NCBI GenBank assembly: GCA_020975725.1
Contig: QXJR01000028.1
Coordinates: 372,001 to 436,000, forward strand
DNA length: 64,000 bases
Reading direction: 5' to 3'
Source of the DNA: Picocystis sp. L7
Lineage: Eukaryota > Chlorophyta > Picocystophyceae > Picocystales > Picocystaceae
Shown here: one piece after another, positions 20,016 to 29,500 of the stretch
How the letters are laid out: each line of letters begins with the position of its first letter
How positions within the stretch are numbered: the first letter of the stretch is position 1
Translations under genes and position numbers: made by a program
The notes under the pieces: model-generated
What the model was told of the DNA's origin: nothing
Database searches by the model: none
What the model saw: only the letters and a program-made list of their open reading frames with translations

Positions 20016-20897
20016 TCACTCAATGTTTCCCTCCAACAAACGGTTCGTTGCAAGATTGACATCGTTTTCACTCTGCTGCAGTGCACGTGAAGCAATCGTG
20101 CGATCAAAACCCATGGAAACCAACAGTTCTACAGCCTCTGGTGATGGCTGTGCAAGCCACTGCGAGTGTCCTCTATGAGCGCCCATGCTTGTCCCAGGCC
20201 TACTGCCATCTGCATTCGTAGCAGGGGTCACAGTTGGGCTGACAGGATCGGGCGGTGCAACCAGTATCTTCCCAATCGTTTGTTTGAATATTTTGCTTAT
20301 GAACATAGGTATTCTAAACTTTCTCATCCCTAAGAAGTTGATCCTGTACATCGATCCAGCTACCATTCCACAGACCCCAGGAATCAATGTACGCTTCCAG
20401 GAGGCTAGCAGAAGCTGAGCTCCCACGGCCATGACAAGTGCCTTGTCAGTGAGTGGCAGACCAAGGATAGAGAACTTTGAGGACACTGGTACATCCATCA
20501 CAAAAGGAATTGCACACCCAAAGATGAGGCCAAAAGGCCCGCTGGCCAGGGGGTAACAACCGCGGTACAACTGCGTTACACCAATCTGCAGAAGTGTAGA
20601 CATGGCAGAGGTGACAAGTACAAAGGAAGCAAATTTGTTGGAACCCATCCTCCTTTCAAACACTCTACAGTAGTAGATCAGATAAGCTCCGAAGAGCAAT
20701 TCTCTAGACGATGCGAAAACGAGGTTCCCGGAGGCCAGACGCCAGGCTTGTTTCATCTCCGAGGCCACGAAAGAAGGTGGCAGGTGCAACAAGTGTTGCG
20801 TATTGGTGGCGCTAGCGAACACCGTTCCTCCTGCAGCACCCCAAGCCAAGCCGAGGCTCACCGGAGCCCCTCGAAATCCTCTCACGGCGCCTTCCAT
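20016..20897 (-). CDS. UBAC2-like rhomboid pseudoprotease with UBA domain
   Basis: 293 residues from the ATG at 20897; the open frame extends to 21248, but the upstream part is Arg/Ser-rich and lacks conservation. Residues about 10-190 form a rhomboid/derlin-like set of membrane helices ('ELLFGAYLIYYCRVFERRMGS' and 'GCYPLASGPFGLIFGCAIPF' are typical of the UBAC2 family). The C-terminal 40 residues are a UBA domain: 'AVELLVSMGFDRTIASRALQ' then 'NDVNLATNRLLEG'. No catalytic Ser-His dyad is evident. UBAC2 sits in the ER membrane and is linked to ER-associated degradation and lipid-droplet protein control; ubiquitin binding by the UBA is expected. Confidence 0.85.
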   Translation of the reverse strand: MEGAVRGFRGAPVSLGLAWGAAGGTVFASATNTQHLLHLPPSFVASEMKQAWRLASGNLVFASSRELLFGAYLIYYCRVFERRMGSNKFASFVLVTSAMSTLLQIGVTQLYRGCYPLASGPFGLIFGCAIPFVMDVPVSSKFSILGLPLTDKALVMAVGAQLLLASWKRTLIPGVCGMVAGSMYRINFLGMRKFRIPMFISKIFKQTIGKILVAPPDPVSPTVTPATNADGSRPGTSMGAHRGHSQWLAQPSPEAVELLVSMGFDRTIASRALQQSENDVNLATNRLLEGNIE

Positions 20898-21890
20898 CCC
20901 TCTTTCGTTCTCAACTCGTGCACGACGGACCGCTTCTTGCGTTCCCAAGGATCGAGTGCCGGAGCGTTGCCGTCGCTCGTCCGCACAAGAAAGGCTCTTC
21001 CACCAGGTGGAACGTGCCAGCACCTCGATCAGTTTCTTTTTCCCACGCAAATCCCTTCGCACGCGTCTGCAAGCGCCGCTGCGATTCGCGTAGGCGCCGG
21101 TCTGTGGGATGGCGATCGTGCTTCGCTCGTGAATGGAATGGCTCGAACGTGGCCCGACTGCAGAGCATGGGGAGTTTATTCTCCGTCCAGGTGGAAGGGG
21201 TCCCTCCATGCCCAAGCGGAGGAACCAACCACACGAGCATCCATGCATGGATCCGCACGTCCGTGCGAGGTGGTCGCCCGTAGCAATGGGTCGTGAACAT
21301 CACGTAGACCTCGCGGAAGATGTCAAGCGGCGATCCAATGCGAACGAGCCGGTCGGGCAAAGGGTAGATTTCGAAGGCTGGTCCTTGGGGATGTCAAAGC
21401 TTCGATCTTCGAGGCAAACGGAACCGCGACTCCTACACGAGTTGTTCATCCCCCACGGAACAACACGACCTCCGAGGTGGATCAACCGCGCTTCATGGTT
21501 CCTGACGCATCCAACGATGCCAGGTTGAACCTTGAGGACAAGGATTCCACCTTGCCCAAGGCGCACCATCGCCAAGTCCCATTCACAGTGCGGGACGCTT
21601 CGATTCCCACGATCGAACGCGCGTGCCGTTTCATTCCACGAAGGTCTCTTTTTCTTCAAAGGCGCCAAGGGCATCGGAGTAGCATGGGAATCTTGATTCG
21701 TCGCGTCCTACCCATCCGCATCGACGTCGGTAGGATGTAGGGTCGCCCATGCCCGCTCATCCCGACGACGCATCCCTCCGATGCCACCGCCCCGGCAAAA
21801 AGGAACCACGCTCTTCCACACCAGGAGCAAAAGGCAAATTCCTGCCTTCGGAGCTCGCGCGATGTCGTGCATCGAACGTCTCCGAATGCG
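20898..21890. other. intergenic, nothing recognised
   Basis: This is the upstream region of UBAC2 and the downstream flank of the minus-strand tRNA. Frames are open but motif-free. A run of four A on the plus strand at 21829-21832 gives a T4 stop signal for RNA polymerase III about 59 nt beyond the tRNA 5' half. Confidence 0.4.
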
Positions 21891-21991
21891 TGCTAAGCGA
21901 GCGCTCTACCATTTGAGCTACGACCCCGAGTCGGTTGTGACCTTCCCTCGGGATGTGGAGTCGCGGGGTATCGATCCCCGTACCTCTCGCA
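21891..21991 (-). tRNA. circularly permuted tRNA-Ala (AGC)
   Basis: On the minus strand the 3' half comes first (21991-21956: anticodon stem GCGAG, variable loop AGGTA, T arm CGGGG/ATCGATA/CCCCG, acceptor CGACTCC, discriminator A). A 28-nt spacer follows (21955-21928), then the 5' half (21927-21891: acceptor GGGGTCG, TA, D arm GCTC/GAGC, anticodon stem CTCGC, TTAGCA). Joined, they give a perfect 73-nt cloverleaf. The seven-bp acceptor stem contains G3:U70, the alanine identity pair; the anticodon loop is TTAGCAT (anticodon AGC). B box (GATCGATAC) precedes the A box (TAGCTCAAATGG), the reverse of a normal tRNA gene. CCA is not encoded. The break lies in the anticodon loop between positions 37 and 38. 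Confidence 0.93.
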
Positions 21992-22602
21992 TGTTAGGGG
22001 CAGGAACAGGGGCACCTGGGTGACACGCCCTTGCCTGTCTACGAATGGGGACATGGGATTATTGGTAGCCGTCGAGAATCGAGCCATGTAGGACCGAGAC
22101 AGCGCACGTGCTTCGGCGTCGTGGCGGTCTCGGCGCCACGGCTTCGCGTCCGTGCGCGTTTCGGAGTTTTCGGGGGCATCGAAGGCGGCCGATGGGATCC
22201 TTGCCGATACGTCTTTCGCTTGGTCCGTCCGCTGGGACGGACGTCTGCATCGGTCTCGTTGTGATCGAGCACGAACTTACGTTCCTGGGTAGAGATCGTG
22301 CGGCGTTCCACGTCCCGTTCCGTCGCTTTTTTTCCAATTCCGTGCTTCCCACTTCTCCCTCCCCTCTTCCTCCACGCGCACCACGCCGATCCATCCTCCA
22401 CGTCCACGTCCAACGCGCCTGTTGGTCCCATGCGCCCACGTGCTTGGCGCACCTTCCCTCCACCACGTCCCATCGGTTACCTCCCTCGGCTTAACCTCCC
22501 TTCCCAGGGAGGCCCGAGCGGGGTGAACTTCGTGTTAACTTTTCCCAGGGGGGAAGGGAGGGGGGCTTGAGCACCAGGGAGAAGGGCTCACTTTGGGGGG
22601 AG
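21992..22602. other. intergenic between tRNA and Tic40
   Basis: This holds the 5' leader side of the permuted tRNA and the Tic40 promoter. Open frames on both strands are GC-rich shadows without motifs. Confidence 0.4.
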
Positions 22603-24084
22603 ATGGCGCTGTCGACCCCAGCCATGGCGGCGGGACGCATCCGTCTTTGGAGGTCGAAGGCGGCGCCTCGCGGTGGAGAGAGGCACGGTGCACGGGAAAG
22701 AACGGTCGTGCATGGACTGAGGAGGAAGAAAAAAACAAACCCGACGGAGAACGGCGACGTGGAAAGGAAGGAGGCGAGGTCGGCGAGGGAAGAAGAAGGG
22801 CAAGGACAAGGCGTCGACCCAGACCTGGATCTCTTCGAAAGTGTGGAGACGAACGCCACAAAGGCACCTCCACCGTCTTCCTCGTCCACCTTCCCTCCCA
22901 TGGTCTGGATTGGCATCGGCGTGGCCATCACCGTGGTGTGGACCAAGGTCATCAACGCAGCCAAACCCAAGCTGCAACAGATGGCGTTCCAACAGATGAT
23001 GAAAGCCATGGCGAAGCAAGGTGGAGCGGGTGGCATGCCCGGCATGGGCAATATGCCCGGTATGGGTAACATGCCCAAACCTGGAGGGATGCCGGGGATG
23101 GGAAACGCGGCCGGCATGGGAGGAGTACCAGGAATGGGAATGCCAGGTATGGGAGGGATGCCTGGATTCGGCAATGCAGCAAGTCCGACAGGGAACTACA
23201 AGATGGCCGGACAAGCAGATGCTGCTCAACAGACCGCCAAACCAAAGGCAGATACTCCTTCCTCAGGATCAGAAGGTGCGGGCCCTCGGAGCACGAGCCC
23301 CACAGAAGCCAACAAAGAAGAGCCAGAGCCTAAAGCTTCCAACTTTGCATCAGAACAAGCCAGTGGACAGTACAAAGCAAGTACTTCCACGCCAGATCAA
23401 CAAGCTTCTCCTTTCGTGGACCAGCACGCAGGAGCGTTCACCACTCCCAACAAAGGAGAGAGGACTGAAGGGGCTGCTTCTGAGAATAAAGCTTCAACCA
23501 ACGAGGGGGCCAAAGTGGTGTCAGGGGAAGTGGTGGATGATTCCTCCTACTCCCAAGCAGGAAGTAGCTCAGGAAAGGGTTCTGGCACCTTTTTCACAGT
23601 TGAAATGCTGGAAAAAATGCTTGAAGACCCGAACATGCAGAGCATGGTGTACCCATACCTCCCCGAAGGAATGAGGAACCCCGAAACTTTCAAATGGATG
23701 CTCTCGAACCCGGAATATCGCCAGCAACTGCAAGATATGCTGAATAACATGAACAATGGAGAAGGCATGGACCCGCAAATGGCAGGCATGTTCCAAAACT
23801 TTGATATGGAAAGTGATGAGGTAAAAGAGCAATTTGACGCTATGGGCATGACTCCCGACCAGGTCATCCAGAAAATAATGGAGAACCCTGAGTTAGCTAG
23901 TGCTTTCCAAAATCCGAAAGTTCAGAAGGCCATCATGGAATGCTCTCAGGATCCGTCTGCTATTTTCAAGTATCAAAGTGACCCAGAGGTCATGACCGTT
24001 TTCCAGAAAATATCAGAGCTGTTCCCTCAAGCAGGAGGCACAGGTGTTGGGGGCATGGGAATGCCAGGTATGGGTGGACCCTGA
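22603..24084 (+). CDS. TIC40: Tic40-like plastid inner-envelope co-chaperone
   Basis: 493 residues from the first ATG; the frame upstream has no ATG. The N-terminal about 100 residues are basic and hydroxylated, fitting a plastid transit peptide. One membrane span follows at about 102-120 ('MVWIGIGVAITVVWTKVI'). Then comes a Gly/Met/Pro repeat tract (PGMGN/PGMGG units, about 145-195) and a Ser/Thr/Ala-rich linker. The C-terminus has the Hip/Hop-like STI1 region, very close to plant Tic40: 'MVYPYLPEGMRNPETFKWML', 'NPEYRQQLQDMLNNM', 'IMENPELASAFQNPKVQKAI' and 'FQKISELFP'. Tic40 anchors in the inner envelope and stimulates Hsp93/ClpC during import. It is strong evidence that the organism has a plastid. 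Confidence 0.93.
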   Translation: MALSTPAMAAGRIRLWRSKAAPRGGERHGARERTVVHGLRRKKKTNPTENGDVERKEARSAREEEGQGQGVDPDLDLFESVETNATKAPPPSSSSTFPPMVWIGIGVAITVVWTKVINAAKPKLQQMAFQQMMKAMAKQGGAGGMPGMGNMPGMGNMPKPGGMPGMGNAAGMGGVPGMGMPGMGGMPGFGNAASPTGNYKMAGQADAAQQTAKPKADTPSSGSEGAGPRSTSPTEANKEEPEPKASNFASEQASGQYKASTSTPDQQASPFVDQHAGAFTTPNKGERTEGAASENKASTNEGAKVVSGEVVDDSSYSQAGSSSGKGSGTFFTVEMLEKMLEDPNMQSMVYPYLPEGMRNPETFKWMLSNPEYRQQLQDMLNNMNNGEGMDPQMAGMFQNFDMESDEVKEQFDAMGMTPDQVIQKIMENPELASAFQNPKVQKAIMECSQDPSAIFKYQSDPEVMTVFQKISELFPQAGGTGVGGMGMPGMGGP

Positions 24085-24201
24085 TTGCTCTGGTACGTGT
24101 AATGGACACTTTTGTGATCCAAATTCGAGAGTCGACCAGTCTGCTTTATTAGATGTGTTGGTTAAATGCGCTTTCCTTTCTTTTTTTCTTGTAAGACCTA
24201 C

Positions 24202-25119
24202 TTAATCTTTACCTTCGGCGCCGGAAGTGCTCTGGTGACAACTGGCAGAAGCTCCATCAAACGCACGGAGGCTCACTTGTGCGGCCACCCATGCCTCTCT
24301 CTCTGGTTCGACGGCAACAATCCAGGAACTGCCCACAACAATGCAGCAAACCAGAACCACCAGAATCACTGCAATAATCTGTGAGGTTAAGGCGCCAGGG
24401 GTCAGCCCAGTCATCACACCCATCACTGCAACGCTTCCTGGCACTGCCAAAAAAAGCAGGACCTGTAGGAACTTCAATCGGAGAGACATGAAGCAGTTTA
24501 AAACCAGGGCACCCATCTTTCTAGAGCTCATACCTAGCAGAAGCAGAAAAATAGACACAAATCCTGCTAAAGCAAGGATGTGAACGAGAGGATATGCACA
24601 AAATATACAAGGCTCCTTGTCCGCACACGTGTAGTTGCTCCCGTACTGATATGTCTGCAGCCAAATCCCCCTAGATTCCAGTTCATTCGTGCTACCCCCA
24701 CCGAATATGTCTTCGTTCCAAGCTATCAATGCAGTAGAAATCATCAGGGGCGTGACATAGGCTACACTCTGCAAAATAATTTGTTTGTTTGTTCTGGGTT
24801 TACTGCCAATGGCCGTGTCGAAGAGCACAAGGCAGATGACAAGGAAGAGTGGCATCGAAAATCCGGTTCCCACAAGCAGGTACACCTTGCACATCGTTTT
24901 GAACGCATCTAACGGCACGCCATCGAAGTACGATCTTCCTGGTACCCACAGGGTGTTGTTCCACAGCAATTGGATGGCAATCCAAATCCCTCCAGCTGCG
25001 CAAAGCACCAGCCTTGTTTCGAAAAGCTGCACGAAGGGTCGGAGCCCTTGGTTTCGCCTCGTGATTCTGTCCCAACGCACGAGGCACACAACGAAGACGA
25101 GGCTGACCAAGCTTCCCAT
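24202..25119 (-). CDS. seven-transmembrane protein of unknown function
   Basis: 305 residues from the ATG at 25119; the open frame continues to 25302, but that part is basic and unconserved in character. Seven hydrophobic spans can be read: 'MGSLVSLVFVVCLV', 'LCAAGGIWIAIQLLW', 'LVGTGFSMPLFLVICLVLF', 'YVTPLMISTALIAW', 'LVHILALAGFVSIFLLLLG', 'LLFLAVPGSVAVMGVMTGL' and 'IIAVILVVLVCCIVVGSSWI'. The loop between spans 4 and 5 has clustered cysteines (YTC..KEPCIFC). This topology recalls the algal/plant GPCR-like candidate families, but no diagnostic motif was recognised. The C-terminal tail is Ser-rich. It is a single exon, with its 3' end facing Tic40. Confidence 0.7.
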   Translation of the reverse strand: MGSLVSLVFVVCLVRWDRITRRNQGLRPFVQLFETRLVLCAAGGIWIAIQLLWNNTLWVPGRSYFDGVPLDAFKTMCKVYLLVGTGFSMPLFLVICLVLFDTAIGSKPRTNKQIILQSVAYVTPLMISTALIAWNEDIFGGGSTNELESRGIWLQTYQYGSNYTCADKEPCIFCAYPLVHILALAGFVSIFLLLLGMSSRKMGALVLNCFMSLRLKFLQVLLFLAVPGSVAVMGVMTGLTPGALTSQIIAVILVVLVCCIVVGSSWIVAVEPEREAWVAAQVSLRAFDGASASCHQSTSGAEGKD

Positions 25120-25624
25120 CGCTTTTTCACACCTCGCCGCAGTTTGCACGGCCCAGGACGGTGCACGAGGAAGGATTCGCAAGCGTTTCAAGCGCCACGC
25201 GTCAGTCTTGTTATTCGCCTTTCCCCTCGTTCGTGCGTCCTTTGTATTCCTTTTCACACACCAATCAGTCCGATCTGCACCCCTCCAAGGACCATCATCC
25301 ACGTCTTCGCCATCGCTGTACCGAGGTTCGAACCGTCGCGCCTCGTCGTCCGACGTCGACGCTTGGCGACGTCTCGCCTTCTCGGAAGCCTGGTATCCGC
25401 CTCCTGCTTGGCGTATCCTCCCACGAGGACGTCACACGGGTACGATGGAGAGGACGGACGGGATCCGATGGACGAAGAGACGCGCCGCGGTTGTCCGGAA
25501 GCGCGCGTCGCCTCGCATGCGCGATGGAAATGGCGTCGATCGAATCTCCCTTTTGTATACCCAGTCGTTTCAAAATCTTGTCTATTCGTCCTGTGTTTTC
25601 TCTGGAACACGGTTCGAACATTCA
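25120..25624. other. intergenic 5' of tRNA-Leu
   Basis: 505 nt without a supported gene. Open frames here are shadows. The stretch includes the promoter of the seven-TM gene. Confidence 0.4.
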
Positions 25625-25704
25625 GACAGCATGGCCGAGTGGTCTAAGGCGCCAGCTTTAGGCGCTGGTCCGAAAGGGCGCAGGTTCGAACCCTGCTGCT
25701 GTCA
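25625..25704 (+). tRNA. tRNA-Leu (TAG)
   Basis: An 80-nt continuous tRNA. Acceptor GACAGCA pairs with TGCTGTC, discriminator A. The D arm contains the A box (TGGCCGAGTGGTCTAAGG). The anticodon stem CCAGC/GCTGG encloses TTTAGGC (anticodon TAG). The variable arm is long, as in class II tRNAs, and the T arm GCAGG/TTCGAAC/CCTGC carries the B box. T4 runs lie about 30-40 nt downstream. There is no intron, and unlike the tRNA-Ala it is in normal order. Confidence 0.95.
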
Positions 25705-26534
25705 ATTCCGGGTCGTCGGTTCGATCCTGACGCTTTTCGCTTTTGAGAAGGGAAAAAGGGCTACGAGATGAACCGGACTGGGGGGGGGGATTCTTGGTGG
25801 CCAGTCTTGGAACCTTCTTGGATGAGGAAGGCAACACACAAGGCAAGCATGCTGGCTCGCCTTGGAACGAGATCAAGCTGGCATGCATCCGATGGAAACG
25901 TGGATGATGCAGTGTCATCGTGCACAGTCAAGCGACACCCGCGTCGGACGGCATGAATTGAGATCCTGCCCACTCGTCAAGGACCATCGGGGTCATGGTT
26001 GGAGGAAGTGCCTAGACGTGGCAAGAAGTCATAACCACGATGAGATCCATGCGAGCGGTCGCACAGAAAGAGCATTCGACTGCTGCAGCTGTCATTGTGA
26101 ATGTCCATCCGTCGTCAAAACAAGGGAAACATACAGAACGGATCCTGGACACTGGACAAGCTGCTCGTTTCACAGCGGACAAGGCTCGGCTTCTCAGAGT
26201 GGGTTCGCCACTGAAGTCAGGGGAAGCCTATGCTCGGGTCGACTTGTTTACCCCGCTTTACTTCCCCTTAAAAGACCAGGATTTTTGACAGGTGGACATC
26301 GTTGAGCGGGAATGTTGATGCTGGGCACAACAAACTTCATCAACAGTTTGGAATGACGACCGCCAACCCTTCTGGCGAGTCGGATCCTTCCGGGATGAGA
26401 TGAGGGAAGCGGAAAAGATCTATTCGTGCAACAAGGTTAAGCCGACCAACATGACGGCCATAGAGTTGGCTCGTTTAGCGGTCTACGCATCTGGGTCCGT
26501 TCGATTGACATACAATGTCTCACCTGGCCTGGAC
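25705..26534. other. intergenic with open plus-strand frames of unknown origin
   Basis: Two plus-strand frames look protein-like. One runs 26040-26288 (82 codons, containing 'ILDTGQAARFTADKARLLRV'). The other is in a different frame and ends at 26555, with about 70 codons after a possible acceptor CAACAG near 26346 ('NDDRQPFWRVGSFRDEMREA'). They might be exons of one small gene convergent with the Sec7 GEF, or a relic. Neither was recognised. Confidence 0.25.
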
Positions 26535-29500
26535 TCAAGTGAACTGAGAAGGTAGTTTGCATAGAAGGGGCGTGACCTGTTCACTCAGCAATTCTCCCAC
26601 AGACTTTCTAATGGCTGGCTGGGACGAACAGGTCAGCTTGAAAACTTCAGGCGCAACCCTCCGGACTTCGCCCTTGAACACAACTTCGTCCAAACCCTTG
26701 TATATCTCGAGAACCTCTAGCAAAACTCTAGCTAGTTGGCTCAAGTATTGCTCTTGAATACTAGCAATGGCTGGGGAAATAGCTGATCTGTCTACTGCTA
26801 AATGGGCTGTCTGCCTAACAAGCACGTCATAGCAGAATTCAAGCAGATCCTGCTTGCTGCTCCCACTTTCGTCCATTTGCACTCCTGTCTCCAAACATCT
26901 AATGTAGAAGATGGAACCCTCCACTTCTTGACTCCAGAAGCCACCAAGTAGATTGGTGTCTTGCAGAGGCTCATCTATCCCTTCAGACTCGTTTCGGAGA
27001 ATCAAGTAATTTCGGGTATAGTCAGATGCACAAGTGGCAGATGATTTCAAAGCATCAAGCATCTTCACACGGTAGTCGCCAGGGATCTCTGCCCAATGCT
27101 CTTTGCACAATCTTGCCAAAGCCTCTTGAAAGAGAGTCGTTATCTCCGATCGTAGGCCTGATTCTTGGTTGCCTTCGAGGCAAAGCGCATAGGTTTCCAC
27201 CACCATCTGCCAATTGCATTCTGGGGCTCTCTCCGCAAACTCATTCACACCAGCCACAACGTTCCTTGCGGTACTGCTACCAAAGGATGTAGCACATCTG
27301 ACCATTATGTCTCTAAGTGGGGAAAGTAGGGATGCACAGCCAACCGGGAAGTGGCCAGCCACACGACACATAGGTACAAGGCAAGTGGAACTTGTGATCT
27401 CAAGCCACCACATTTTCGCCGTGGAGTTTGATGAATCATTCTCAGAATCATGCTCATCAGAAGCCTGGCTGCCCTCTTCCACTCCCATATGTGTAGCGTG
27501 ATCCTGCAATTTGACCGACGGCGCGTCAAGAAATAAAGGTAGAAACACTCTTTCAATCAGACGATTCCACAGCACAGCAGTAAACAAATGACCAAATGAC
27601 AGAATCAGATCTCCAAAAAACACTTCCGCGGCCACAGTCTTCAACATTGGAGGGTTTGGTGGACGGCACAAGTCTGACAATGCTACTGCAAGGGGGAGCC
27701 AAAGCTGTGAATGGACTTGATCCCCTTTGCCCCCTTCTGATAACAAAACCTCGCTAAGTTTGCCCAGCAACTTCCCACATGAACCTAAAAAGAAGACACC
27801 GCGTTGTCTAGTGTCAGCGGGTAGGTTCTCATTAGAGGCCACACTTGATCCACAATTCACCATGTCAGTAAACGACTCCATCCGCAGATCTTGGTGATAC
27901 AAAGACAAAAGTATACCTTCTGCAGCATCAAGGGCAGAAACGGCGACATTCTCAGCGCTATCTGAGCAAGCTATTGACAAAGCAGACCAGATACTGTCCC
28001 AACCACTCTGCAATCGGGAAGCAAATGCACCAGCAAGTTGCATCAAACACTGCACTGCAAACTCTTTCACTTTTATAGACTTGCTGTGGCGCAAAATGTA
28101 GGAAAAAGGTCGCAAGGCATCACTCTGGAAACGATAGTGACTAAGTTCTTCCCTCTCCAGAATCTTTGCTCCCAGCTGTCGAAGCGAGTCGACCGCATAA
28201 ATCGCAACCTCTTCGTTTCCATGGCAGCCAGCACTGGCCAAATGAGGACCGACTTTAGACCAGAGCCTGCTCCACACAAATCTTATCCTTTCAAGATTCA
28301 CATGTGCTGCTTCCACGAGCTTCTGAAGGGAAAACACACGAGGCCCGGTGGGTGGTGTAATAGATAATTCTTCTGCACTGACAGTACACAGGGCAAACAT
28401 GAACTCCAATATGCTGTCTGCGCTGAGCAATGAACTTTGGGAGAAAACTCTCTCAAGCATCAGGGCCCCGTTCTCCGATTTCAAAAAATCTGGCAAGTGC
28501 CCAATGCTTTTGACGAGTGGATGTCCAACATTTTCTTTCCGTCCAAGCAGCTTGGAAAGGGTAGACGTATGCTCTGGAGCAGATTTCTGTCTTTCAGCTG
28601 CGAAGTATGAACCATCTGTAGCTTCACCAGAGCAGAAAATCCTCAAGTCTTCCATTCGCGAAATCGTCCTCAAAACATTGAGCCACGAGTGCCCTATTGC
28701 ATCTCCCTCTCTTCCAGCAGCTTTGAGTAGAATCGAAGCAGCCTTCTTGCCGACCAGGCCCTGGTAAGTGTAGGCATTGACATTAGGAGTGAGGAAAGAA
28801 AGATGTGCCGTGTCGCACAAGGACTTGATGCAATTTTCCTGTATCCTTGGAAGCCCTAGGTGATGAGCCAGTGCCAGGAGTGACTCGTGGCTCTCAGCTG
28901 CGATGTCAATATTGGCTGATTTGCGGGACTTAAGACCAATCCGTAAGCACTCCAGCAAGGAATCGCCACAGAGCTCAAACATGGGTTCAACAGTGCTAGA
29001 ATTTTTGATTGTTTGCCACGTGTTCTTGGGACCACCCGCTCCTTTCATAGATTCCTCAATGGACTCCCTCGCGGCCTCTATCAGCTTCTCTCTCTCTAGA
29101 GCGGAGTCCTGGTCTCGCCCCAACCCAATCAAACTGATCAAAACACTTTGCTGAGAAGCATTACGCTGAGAACTAGTATTCGATTGATCAGCATCAGAGC
29201 CTTTTAACTGGATTTCTTTTGAAGTGATACGGTCATATATCCCAGACAGCAAGCTCCTTGTTCGGGCTACTGCATCATCGCTGTCGTCTGAACCCCTGCT
29301 CTTGTCAACCAATCCGGCCATACTTATGAATTCTTCTTTGGTCATGCGATTTTTGACCATGGGATTGTGAGCATCTGTGTTCAAAATAATGATGGCATAC
29401 GATAAAATGTATGCCTCATCTGCGTCCTTAAACACCCCTGGGTTGGTAGCACAGTACCTTTCTGCAAACTTTTCCATTATGCGGTCAATTTTCTGTGCCT

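Noticed and set aside
25710-25740. Second T-arm-like motif (GTCGG/TTCGATC/CTGAC) just downstream of tRNA-Leu
   Set aside because: The following bases (GCTTTTC) have no matching 5' acceptor strand upstream or downstream in linear or permuted order, so no tRNA can be built.
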